From Mactra quadrangularis (taxonomy: Eukaryota; Mollusca; Bivalvia; Venerida; Mactridae): a stretch of 64,000 nucleotides of DNA. This document shows positions 1-12,200 of the stretch, in pieces. How positions within the stretch are numbered: the stretch's first letter is position 1; each line of letters starts with the position of its first letter. The stretch covers positions 28,647,381 to 28,711,380 of the forward strand of contig CM046304.1 of the NCBI GenBank assembly GCA_025267735.1, read 5' to 3'. The translations under genes were made by a program, and so were the position numbers. The notes under the pieces were generated by a model. The model saw only the letters and a list, made by a program, of their open reading frames with translations, was not told where the DNA came from and ran no database searches.

Positions 1-1575
1 TATGCCAACCAGGAGTGCCAGAGCTCACACTTACTTCTTTTTTCTTTGCCTCAAAGAATTTGAATATATGTGTTAAAGTCTCAATGGATAATATGGATAG
101 CATATTTAACAGACCCATTTTTTAAATTACACGCACCATGGCAATGCCTTTGTAGTTACTTAAATCTTGTTTTACATGCATGTTGTTCAAAACTGACAGA
201 ATGTTACTGATTACCTTCGTAACAAACTCACGATTATAGAAATTTCGAATGTATTTAATCAAAGACCCTTAAATTTTAAACAGGGATGAGCCTGGGTTCC
301 AAATTTAGGGAGAAGTGCTTCTCCCTCCAGTAATTTAGGGAGAAGTGCAGTGATGTGAGGGAGAAGTTGGGAGGATAGACAAGCGGGAAAAGTTAGATGA
401 GCTGAATGGAATGTTTTGAACAGTATTCACAAACTTCTCAAATGCAAACTTTTCTAGAACTTCTATCCTTTAAATACATGTTATTACGATTGCATTTAGT
501 AAATAATATGTCTGCTGTAACTCACAAGTAGTGTGAGTATTAAATACTTCCTGGATGTTTGGTTACTGAGTTATTCACTGAACACATTGATTCAATGAAA
601 AGTTCTTCTTTTTGGTTTAGCATTTTTACTTGCTAGTATATGTTCATCAAAAGAGATTAAAAATGCATAAAAGGCCATTTTTTGATAATATGTTATCAAT
701 GTCCTCATTTTTTACCCTTTTTTTGTTTAAATATTTTTTATCTAATTAGTTCTGCTGTAAATAACATACCTTTTCTAAAATATAACATAATATGTAGCAA
801 TATATGATTATTATTGATTTTTTAGAGTCTGCAAACCGACTTTAGCTGGTAGATTACGTGACGAATACTTTGACAATTTTCATAAATTCAATTGAACCAA
901 CCGGAGTTTATTCTTGAAATCGAAAAATTGAAGGAATTTCCCTGTTACTAATTGCTTAATTAAGAAGAACTAACAATCAAAATAATAAGGTTATTTAATT
1001 ACTAAAGAACAGAACAGAACAATACTTTTATTTACATTCACAGGTTACAGTTTGTAACTACATGTGAGAATTTAACATACTATATACAATCTATAAACAA
1101 GCAAAATGATCAAATGTAGACATAAAGTAGAATTAACCTTGTTTCATTTGATTGGCGATAGCTTGGATCGCGAAAACATATGACACCACGCTTAAAAAAC
1201 AAATAAATGCAATCATTGGCAAACTGCTAATTACATGTATTCAACTGCCTGATCACATGCTCATAATTGAATACAATTATCAATTTAACGGCAAGCATCC
1301 AGAAAGCTTTATCTACTTATATTATTGTAGTATCACTGTTTGACACGTGTTTGTTTATTGCAACCTTTTAATTACGATATCAATATTATCTGGCCGACAT
1401 ATAGCACTATTGATTTTTAAGAGGACGCTGGTTGGTCTTCAAGGTGACAATATACACAGGGGCCATCAATAAACAATCGAGGCACTAATTATCTGCTTTT
1501 GAAGCGTGTATACTAACAGCACAACTCCCGCGTAGTTGATTGGTAGATTATATAAGAAATGCGGATGTTACATAC
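1..1575. other. AT-rich sequence without a recognisable gene
   Basis: No open reading frame here has a recognisable domain, and no exon with good splice sites was found. A short direct repeat, TTTAGGGAGAAGTGC, occurs twice around 306-350 and the first copy continues into a small hairpin (GGGAGAAGTGCTTCTCCCT). If the candidate exon at 1576-1748 is real, this stretch would be its first intron. Confidence 0.4.
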
Positions 1576-1748
1576 GCTCCACCCGTCTTTAAATCGAGGT
1601 CTCGAGGACTGTCATAATCTGGGTCATAATTTGTTTCATTGATTTTCCGAAAATGTCGGCGACTTCGTTTTCGCTTTGATGTGCTAATAGAGCGAAGTTT
1701 TAACGGAGGGCGACTTCTTCGCCCGAATAGCCACTCCGGCCCATCCAT
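1576..1748 (-). CDS. Possible first coding exon of an unrecognised minus-strand gene (partial)
   Basis: On the minus strand an ATG at 1748 opens 57 codons plus two bases, ending at a good 5' splice site (AGC then GTATGT). The stretch is clearly richer in G+C than its surroundings. The predicted start is MDGPEWLFGRRSRPP, followed by a strongly basic run (SKRKRSRRHFRK) and an acidic stretch (NYDPDYDSPRDLD). I do not recognise the family. The gene would continue left out of the window, divergent from SCYL2. Supporting points are the base composition, the splice donor and the divergent placement. Against it, only one exon is visible. It could be a chance reading frame. Confidence 0.33.
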
Positions 1749-2339
1749 TATGTCAAAAATGTGAACAAACATGGAAATGTTTGAATTTACTAAAAAAATA
1801 AATAATAAAAAACGGGTGTAATTAACAGTTATAAGTAAATTGAAACAAAGAAAATTTGATTTCCTACGATCGCCGATATCATTTTCTTTCAAAACCGCAA
1901 TTATTTGTTCAATATGTAGTCAACAATTAAAAACTAGGTCACGCTTGTTTTAAGAATTAATTCTACCTAACAATTAAATTAGACTCCATAGTTACACAAT
2001 GAGACATTGCAATTATGTCATTATCACGCTGACAAACATCTACCAAGTGTGAAAAATGCTGACACACTTCTAAAATTGTTAACATCTATTTCCGTTTAAA
2101 ACTGCGAATACATTCTTGTCACCAAACAAAGGATTAATATCGATTTTAATTGCTGCAAACAATTAAAATATAGACTCCCCGATGTACATGTCAATTTGTG
2201 ACGTAATAAGTCAAGATTGCTACTTAAATTATGACAATAACAATGATTGAAGGAATTACTTTTTACAAAATAAAGTACCAATTTTAAAGTTGTTAATGAT
2301 GACAATAAAAGTTTGTTTCGACGATTATTTTCGTGTGGA

Positions 2340-2543
2340 ATTTTACGATTTTGTTTATGATTTAATAAGAGATTTGGAGGGGATTTTCGCGCAGTTATGC
2401 CGAAAATGTGCGCGATTTTCGGCCATTGTTGTGACTTAATTTGCGATAAGCCCGATCGGGCTTACTAGACAGAAAATTGACAAGCCCGACTTAAAAAACA
2501 CAAGCCACGGGCGTCGGGCTGCCGCTAATTTCGAACACTGGGC
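2340..2543. repeat. Probable end fragment of a DNA transposon
   Basis: A locally GC-rich block includes a palindrome AAGCCCGATCGGGCTT and repeated 'AAGCCCGA' words. It ends with GCCGCTAATTTCGAACACTG, whose reverse complement begins CAGTGTTCG, a typical hAT-like terminus. No matching opposite end was found nearby, so this may be a truncated copy. Confidence 0.35.
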
Positions 2544-2811
2544 AAATACTTGCCTTTGTTACACAAAACAGAGCAAATATGACATGACATCAAATTACAT
2601 GTTTTCATATTCAGTTGTATAAATCAATAATCTATTATAATCGCCTTAAATTTTCTTGAGCAATGAATTTTACCCACCCCGAATACCCCCATTTAAGCCG
2701 ATTTGTTATTTTAGAAGGAGGCACAATTATTAACAAGCCTGACTGGTAATTTCATCTGCCCAAATGCATTTTTTACCAATTTTTACTGCTTTTGGATAGT
2801 GGGTAATGACA

Positions 2812-3169
2812 CAATCTCCTGTAGAGCATTGTCGTACAGGATCTCTACTTTCTCAATGCATGGTCAGTCGAGATGACCTTTATGTCGACTAATCAATGCG
2901 TAGCTTTCATCTAGACCAAACACTATTAATAACATTTTGATTTGGTAATTTATATTTTTAGACCAAGGTTTGCAAGCTAATTTAACAGCTGTATTATTTA
3001 CAGTCAGCCATTGGACAGCTCATGTAAACAAGTTACGTATCATAACTATTTCGTCATTAATATTATGATGAGAAAAGGTCACCTGAACGTGCCCCTCGTT
3101 TGAAAAAGGCCAGATCTAAATTAGCGAGTAGGCGAGCGGAAAATTTAAAATCGGGTTTTAATCAGATTG
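2812..3169 (+). mobile_element. MULE-like MITE, copy 1
   Basis: This is the first of four copies (also 6569-6950, 38309-38702 and 44487-44882) of an element of about 400 bp. It starts CAATCTCC and ends AATCAGATTG. It is flanked by a perfect 9-bp direct repeat GTAATGACA (2803-2811 and 3170-3178), the target duplication size of Mutator-like transposons. It lacks the 5' part found in the other copies, which reads TCCGTAAACAGATATCCTGT. There is no coding capacity. It lies about 110 bp upstream of the SCYL2 start codon, probably in the 5' intron. Confidence 0.72.
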
Positions 3170-3280
3170 GTAATGACAAAGACTGCCATCTATGTTTTGT
3201 GAAAAAAATACGAAAAAGGTTAATATTTTAAAATGTTTCTTTATAGTTTTGATGAGAAGGAGAAAAGTGAATGATAAGCT

Positions 3281-6200
3281 ATGGAGATGTTTAATAAAAT
3301 AAAGAGTGCAGTATCCAGTGCTTTACCTGGTAATCCTATGTCTAAAGACTTTGATGTGTATGATATGATAGCTACTGCTGGACCTGGATTGTTGTGGAAA
3401 GTATACAATGGTACTAAGAAAACAACGAAACAGGTTTAGTATTCATTTTGTACAATCTAGCCTACATGGTTCTTAAATTATGACATAGAGCTATGAATGG
3501 AGCAGTGATACATTGTCTACCATTTTTATTGTCACAGCCAAACATTTTGATTTGGAAATGAAATTGTATCAAAAAAGTGCCTTAAAATTTAACAAGCTGT
3601 CACTGTAAAATTTTATTCAATTGTCAATGGTGCATACAATAACCCTGCTGATTTATTAAGTGCAGATATCTAATTTTATTTATATTTTTAATTGAGTACT
3701 AAAGAACTGTAGAGTGTATTTAAATCTGCACTTGGGTCAATGTATGTGCCCCTGACCATTGGAGTTTAACTATAAAATGTCTTATTAGACTACCACTTAG
3801 AAGTCATAAAGTAAAACTCTTTCTTCGCCATTTTTGACATGGATTGCCTTAGCAATTTAGATCTTAGTAGCCACATATTTTGAAATGTATAAAAAAATGT
3901 AGTGGACAATTACATTTGACAATCAGGCACAATAATAAGCACAACAGTACAAAATTAGGTTAACACCAACACATGAATAAATAGTCCCCATTTTAACAGT
4001 ATCTGACAGTATCAAGCAGTCTTGTTAAATGAAAGAAAGTAACAACTTATTTCTGTTTTACAGCTTAGTTTATCTAATATTTTGCCATCTTGAGTAATTT
4101 CATGCTAATTTTGCTATGAATTCTAGACTGTATAAATTAAATCTTACAGGATGCAGCTATTTTTGTATTTGAGAAGAAGATTCTGGAGAAATATTCTAAG
4201 CGTGATAAAGAGATAATCATTGAAACATTAAAACGTGGAGCTTCACAGCTGACACGACTTAGACATCCAAAAATATTATCTGTTATACAACCTTTAGAAG
4301 AATCAAGGTAAAATACATTGTTTTTTTTATTCTACAGTGATCTGATCTTATAGCACATGTATGGTTCGCACAGGTCTTGAAAAACCCTTGAAAGTGACAT
4401 TAAGCCTTAAAATACTTAAAAAGCCCTTAAAATGAAGTCTTCGGGTTATAAATGGCCCTTGAATTCCAAATGACCGTTTAGATCGCATTGAAATCTTATA
4501 AAAGAGGAAAGTTGCCAATCTGTAAGTTTATATTACATTGCTTTGAAGATTTTTTAGACAGAAGTGTCTAACTTGCCTCTACTACCTTACATGTAATATG
4601 GTAATCAGTTTGTACTACGTGTGATTTACCCCAGTCCTTAATTTTTAACTTGCAGCCCTTAAAAAGCCCTTGAAAAACCCTTAAATTTTTCCTCAGAACC
4701 TGTGTATGAACCATGTAGCAGGAATATTGGATAAACTTTTCTTATCTTGTAATTTACCTTTGAACTTTGTCACTAGGATTTTATTATGTGAAAAAATTTG
4801 TTTCAATCATAAGAATCATAAATATTATCATATGGTTAAATAACCTGTATATTTAAAACTAAATGTAAGTGACTTGTCTTGAACTTAGTTTGTTAATCAG
4901 ACAAGTATGGGTTTTTACAGCTCTCAACTTACTCCTGGTTGAGGTTAGTCAAAGCCAAGGAACAGAAGCCTGATTGTATGTAAATCTTGGAACAGCTTGG
5001 TTGTTAAATGAATATAATTATTTTTCGAACACAACTTTATTAAGACATGCCAGCCACCCAGATCACTGTGATGCAGTTAAGGGTCATAGAACTTATACAT
5101 GCCATAGCAAAAGTTTTAAAAAAGGGCAGCTTCAGATCATGACAAGTCTTAAAATATTGTATGAAGCTTCAAGCCAGTGATATTTTGAGTTTTCTTATAG
5201 ATAATTCTCATGTCTGTATCTAAGGTATGTAATGAGCTATCAATTTAGATAAAGACTCATTGTTTTCAAATATTTGAGTCCTAAGATGCTTGTAAAAATT
5301 CTAGACTAACAACTGCTCATATTTTCATTTCTAGGGAAAGTTTAGCTTTTGCAACTGAACCAGTATTTGCTAGTTTAGCTAATCTACTTGGCAAACATGA
5401 TAACATACCTGAGCCTATCGTGAAACAACTTAAAGAACATTCTTTATATGATGTTGAGATTAAATATGGTATGTTACAGGTCAGTGATCTTTTATGTCTT
5501 TATTTGGACTTTTTTTCAGCAATTTATGATACAGTCCATTCGCGTTCGCTCGAAATCGGATGGGACTTCAAAAAATGCTCGAGCGAACGCGATCTCGAGT
5601 TAGCGTATTACAGATCCGCCATCTTGTTTTTTGTAATTTTTCCACATCGTGATATTCACTTTATAGGCGTCGTCTCGCAATGTTTCAATATTAGATGTTA
5701 TTTGAGTTTGAATAAAGACATGTAATATTTCAATGGTGTTTTTTTTATATTTTAACAGTGGTCTTGTTAAGTGTATTTAACATAACATAAAATTATTAAT
5801 TTTGTTGAACTTGAGGATGTCAATGTCCTCAATTTTTACCTTTCTTTGTTTTATGTAGAATACATATACATGTACTTTGAAACTCATTTTGTTTCTGCTA
5901 TTGTCCTTGTTACTTAACTTATATGTACGTGATTTTTGAATAGAACGTGTAATTTTATCTCGAATTAAAATATATAAAAAACATTTTTGTTTAATCTTGC
6001 TTTTATCTAACAAACATTTCTGGACGTACGTCGCACTGTCATAAGGTTCGCTTTAATATGCTGTACCTGTACAGGTAGGTAAGATGTAAGATGTAAAAAT
6101 CAGTTTTTGCACATAATGACACGTTTAAATTAAACAAGATTTGTTGGCTTCTACATTATCAGTTTGATTTAATTTGACAAGTTTTCAATAGGGAGTAACA

Positions 6201-9200
6201 CGTCAAACAAAAGGCTATTCATCGGATAATGATACCTGGCCATGAAAGGTGCGAAAATTTTCAAAAATCAATACTTTGAGCCAGCGCGTAATTTTCAAGT
6301 GATTTTATCAATGACGGGACTCGAAATCCAGCTCGAGTTAACGTAAAATACGAGTCAACGCATTTTGAGTTATCGCATCTTTTTTAGATGAACTTTAGAG
6401 TAATTTCGATCGGGACAGAGATATGATCTCGAGCGAAACCGTAATTACGAGCGAACGCGTTTTGAGCGAACGCAAATGGACTGTAATTTACTTTTCTTAT
6501 CCGTTTTTGGAAACTTGTGGACTATTGTTTTACCTGTTGTTGCTCATTATTACAAATTATTCTGATTACAATCTGATTAAAACCCGATCTAAATTTTCCG
6601 CTCACATACTCACTAATTTAGATCTGGCCATTTTTCAAACAGCCTTAATATATATATAATATTCATGACGAAATTGTTATGATACGTAACTTGTTTACAT
6701 CGTCTACGTCACGCAATTTGAAATGAGCTGCCCAATTGCAGACTGTGAATAATACCGCTGTTAAATTAGCATGCAAAACTTGGTCTAAAAATAGAAATTA
6801 CAAAATCAAAATGTGATTAATAGTGTTTTCGTCTAGATGAAAGCTACCCATTGATTGGTCGGAACAAAGTTCATCTCGACGAGACCTTCCACGGAGAAAG
6901 TAGAGATCCTGTACGACAACGCTGTACAGGATATCTGTTTACGGAGATTGTTCCGATTAGGCAACAACTGTTTTACCGTCATAGCCTTAAATTTTCTTGA
7001 GCATTTGTCCAAATTATTATTTTGTATAGTAAAAGAGTAAGATTAGATACAATGTAGACATAAGGAAATAAGTAATTTTCATTAGCTCTAGTAAATTTTC
7101 TATCAAAACTGGCCAAACTCCTTGCAGTGACTATTTCCCTGTATTAAATCAATAATCACTGCTGGCACAAGTAAATTCACCCCTAAGAGAGCCGAATAAT
7201 TTTTTCATCTTTTCTTTTACATTTCAGTATTTTTTATAAATTGATTCTTCTTGTTGTTAATTATGATGTTCAAAATACACAGAGATAAAAATTTATAGTT
7301 TTAATTAATAAATTGTGAAAATATACATGTACATTTGTATATACAGTACCCACCAAAAGTTTGGAGACATTTTCAGATTGTAGGCCTATTGAATAACTTT
7401 TAGCTAACATTTGATAACTGTTTATTTTGAGATGCTTTGCAGTTTTGCATTAAATTTTTTTGGTGATTATTATTATAACAGAGACAACAAAAATAGCATA
7501 AAAACTTTGTTATGGAAAATAATTACAATAATCATGGTTTTGGAGGCTTTATGATGTCCGATGCTGAATCTTATAAAAAGTTGCATTTATTAAATTTGTT
7601 TTCATTTTATAACAAAACATACTTAACATATAATAAAAATAATGTTTCTACAAAAATAATCATCAAAATTCAATAATTGTAGTAAATTTCTTTGGTCTCC
7701 AAACTTTTGGTGGGTACTGTACACCCTCTGTTAATTTGCTAAATACTCAATTAGTTAGTATACATTGATATTACAGGTAACTGAAGGTGTGAAGTTCTTA
7801 CATAATGATGTCAAATTATTACATAATAATATATGGCCAGGAAGTATTATCGTAAATAAAACTGGGTCATGGAAATTAGCTGGGTTTGAATTTTGTGTTC
7901 CCAATCAGAACCCAGCTGATCAAGCTGTAAGTATAATGACTTAACTGTCTGGAATTTTACCTTAAGTGTTTTGTTGTGTAATGTCCTGTGGTGTAAGCAC
8001 AATTGGCATTGAAATTTGGCTGGTTTTAGTTTAGTTACAATTCTTACCTAAGCAGTTTTTATACCCCCGCTTCGAAGAAGAGGGGGTATACTGTTTTACC
8101 CTTGTCCGTGCGTGTGTCCGTGCGTCTGTCCGTCCGTCACAAAATTTCCGTCGCAGTTTTCTCAGCAACTATAACATGCAGCAGCCTAATACTTTGCATA
8201 TTGCTTCATCTCATAGTCCCATGTGGTGTAAAGCAATTTCATGCTCCTTGCTCATCTACTTCCTGTTTGTCGCATATTTTTAGATTTTTGCGGGGGTTTC
8301 ACTAGTGAGCATTAGCTCACAGATTTACTTGTTGTAGACAATTTTCTTGACCAGTTCTAGCTTAACCTGCCAGTATGGGAGCACAACTTCTTCGTACACC
8401 AAAGAAAGTCAGTACTGCTGTTAAAGATCTATGTAATGGTAATTGCATAGGTGAAAGTATTCAGGACTGGTTCTGAAGTTCAGAATTTTGAAAAAGTCAT
8501 GGTTGTAACTCAATGTAAGCAAAGAGTGAGTTACGACCATTTGTGCTAAACCTGCCAAATAGGAATCTAAGTAAGGATACTTTTTCTATGTAAAAACTGC
8601 AAAAATCATAAAATTCATAATTTTTGAAAATTACAATGTATGAAATTTCACAATAACTATGTTATGTATGTGTGTTTTTTATCCTGCAATTCTAAGTGTT
8701 GGGATGCTGATATAAAATCTGACATGAAATTCAGGATGTTGAAAATTTCTTAAGGCCACAACAAATTGATCATATGTTCTATGGATTCGCACGCACCTTA
8801 ATTTTGACGGGTTTTTACAACAAAAAAATTTTTTTATTTCCTCGCTCGCTCATGAAAATTTGGTCAAACTGCTATATAAAGCAAGTGAATGAAGACTTTT
8901 TAAAAAAAAAATTCTTCACTCGCTCGCCCCATTTTTTCCCAAGAAAAATCCGTAGAACATATGATCAACTTGTTGAGGCCTAATTTCACAATAATTTGTG
9001 TTATGTATATAATTTCATTTTTCAGCCATTCTTTCCCTACAAGAGTTGGGATGCAGACATTCCACCATGTGCACAACAACACTTAGATTATCTAGCACCA
9101 GAATATACCATCAGTGAGTCATGTAGTCTAGCTTCAGATATGTTCTCACTTGGTGTACTCATGTATGCTTTGTTTAACAATGGTAAACCTTTATATGAAT

Positions 9201-12200
9201 GTAAGGAACAGATTTCATCATATAGAAAGAATGCTGAAGAGGTAAGTTTATGGGTGAAGAGTTTTAAGGACTGAATATGTGGCCAGTTTCCTAGCATAGC
9301 GTTTCACTCCCTGGTATCCTCAATTTGATATCTCATACTTATTCCTTTTGGCATTAGATGGTTACCAGGAGACAAAGCAATAGGTAGCAATATCCTTAGG
9401 AAACATGCCCTTGAAGGTTAGGAGTTTTGGGACATGTCCAAGCATCTTTTTTCAATGAATATCTTCTGAAAGCAAAACTTTTTTTAGTGTTTTGAAATGT
9501 TTTAAGAAACAACAATGTAAGTCTTAATAAAGAATAATCCAGTGAAATGTCAAGGATCTATACTTCTTATTGACAATTAAAAGTACAATGTATGTGCCTA
9601 AAATGTTAAAAATTGGACCTCCCTCTTTGGAAAAAAGATGAATTCACCAAGAAAATACACTGTCATCCGTATATACAGATTTGGGACTTGTGTCAACTAA
9701 AGAAAATCAGCATTGACTTTAGTGTTTAAAATCAGACTATGAATTTAACTTTCAGTGTTTGCAAAATATATTGGTGTCATTTTTAAGAGCAAAGCCTTAG
9801 CTAAGCCTGCATGTATAAATCTGTGAAATGAATAATTTTTAATGGAGAGACTTGCTAGTTACTGAACTTGGATAAAAAATCTACCATTTTTTGAGTAAAA
9901 TAACTTACATGTATCTGTATGTATCAGTGTTTTTTTACTCTTAACAGTGCTGCCCACCATTGTGCTCTTCTGCTGTGTCACGTCTATGACTGCCAATCAA
10001 TAAATTATGCATTTATATTTTAATCTATTGTTGACAATACTTCTTCCTCTGTTACATTTAGCTTAGAAAATGGCGTGGACAATTACTCGGAACAATTCCT
10101 AAAGATTTACAAGAGATTGTTAAACTAATGTTAAATACAGAACCAACTGTAAGACCTGATCCTGACCAACTTACAAAGGTATTTTTACTTTAAACTTTAC
10201 AGAATTGTAGCTTCCTTTCCTTATACCTTTTCTGGGAACACATCTAGTTTAGCGGACCCCGGAAGTAAATATAAATATGCGTGCACAGCGTGCTGTTTCT
10301 ATGAGCAGACGTGCGAAGGTAAATGACACTAATTTTCCGTTATTATGGGGGCTGCTGCCCCGCTGATAATAAAATGGATAACAAAAAAGCATTTTGAAAA
10401 TATATATTTGAAAATAATTCATTTAAGAAATGAACAAAAAACTGCATTGGTAAAAACAAAATGGCATCCAAAAATTTGTAAACAATGTAATGTCCAAGCA
10501 TGCGAATAGGGGGGTCCGCTAAAACAGATTCTATCCCCTTTTCTGATCTAAGATTTGTGCCATTTATTCTCAATGGGGTCAGTTTCTCAAACTTTGAGAT
10601 TAGTCTCAAGTAAATGTTATCATGTTGTTATAAATTCAAGATCATAGAGTCATACAAAAACATTCATTGCCTCAACTTTTCTCAAGAACTAGCTCAGTTT
10701 ATTATATTATGTAACATAGGGCAAAATTATCAACTGACCCAACTATATGAAATATGTGATTTATTATACCCCCGCTTCGAAGAAGAGGGGGGTATATTGT
10801 TTTACCCTTATCCGTGCGTGCGTGCGTCCGTTCGTTACAAAATTTCCGTCACAGTTTTCTCAGCAACTATAACATGCAGCCTAATACTTTGCATATTGCT
10901 TCATCCCATAGTCCAATGTGGTGTAAAGCGATTTCATGCTCCTTGCTCATCTACTTCCTGTTTGTCGCATATTTTTAGATTTTTGCGGGGGTATCACTAG
11001 TGAGCATTAGCTCACAGATTTACTTGTTCTAGCCTGAATCAATTTTATCTAGCCCAGGCTTACAACTAGTAAGAGTCGGCAATGACTGTTAAAATTGACA
11101 TGCTTATTGTGTGTGATTTTCACCAATTGTTATTATTGATTTTGTCATAAAAGTTTGACTTAATTTCCATTACAGATCAGTTTCTTTGAAGATGTTGGTT
11201 CTATGACATTACAATATATGGATTCCTTATTTCAACAAGACAATCTTCAGAAGTCTAAATTCTTTAAAGGTCTTCCAAAGATTGTAGCTAAATTTCCAAA
11301 GGTATTTTTGTCTATATCCACTAATTTCATGTGATAACATAAATGTTGATAGTATGAAAACATGTATTTTAGTTAATACATTGTAACTTTTGTCTAAATA
11401 CTATGTAGCTATAGTCCAGTTGTTAGTGCTTCAAATACGACTATTCAGGTTTGATTTATGTCAGGTTACATTAGGTTCGACCTTCCTTGAAAGTCGACAA
11501 AGATATTAATTTTTCTTATATAGGAAAAGGTTGTCAGCTTCTTTTAAAAATATAGTCTGTGAAACATAGTAAGATCTTTAGATGAAATGACTGTAAATAA
11601 CTGAAATGCAGTTAATGAAAGACATACAATCAAATAAACATTGCATTTTGATGAGCTAAAAGATAGTTAAAGCTGGTAAGGTGAGCAGGGTGCCATGGAC
11701 AACTGAAAAGTTAGTTAAAGGGGTGGAAAACAAACGTCTAACAAACATTGCAAATTTTCATTTTGCCAAAAACTACACATGCTATAGTTATTAAATATTT
11801 TTATCTTATTTATATCTTAACTATAATTTCAGCGTGTCAACATACAAAGGATATTACCAGCATTATTAAAAGAATGTGTGAATCCAGACATGATACCATT
11901 TGTTTTACCAAATATATTACAAATAGCTGAACAATCATCTGATAAAGAATATGTTACATACATCCTACCAGAACTTATACCTATCTTTAAAATAACAGCA
12001 CCTGTACAGGTAGGGTTTATTTTGTAAGTTAAACAATTCAACTTGTCATAATTCAATAGTGAATAAATCATACTTTGAAGTTTGGTTGTAAAGTGATTGT
12101 ACTGCGAAGGCCATAGACCAGAGTGATTATTTATCCTGCAACTGAATGAAAAGCAATGCATGATTCAATTTCATTCATTGTTAGATAATTTTAATTTAAA

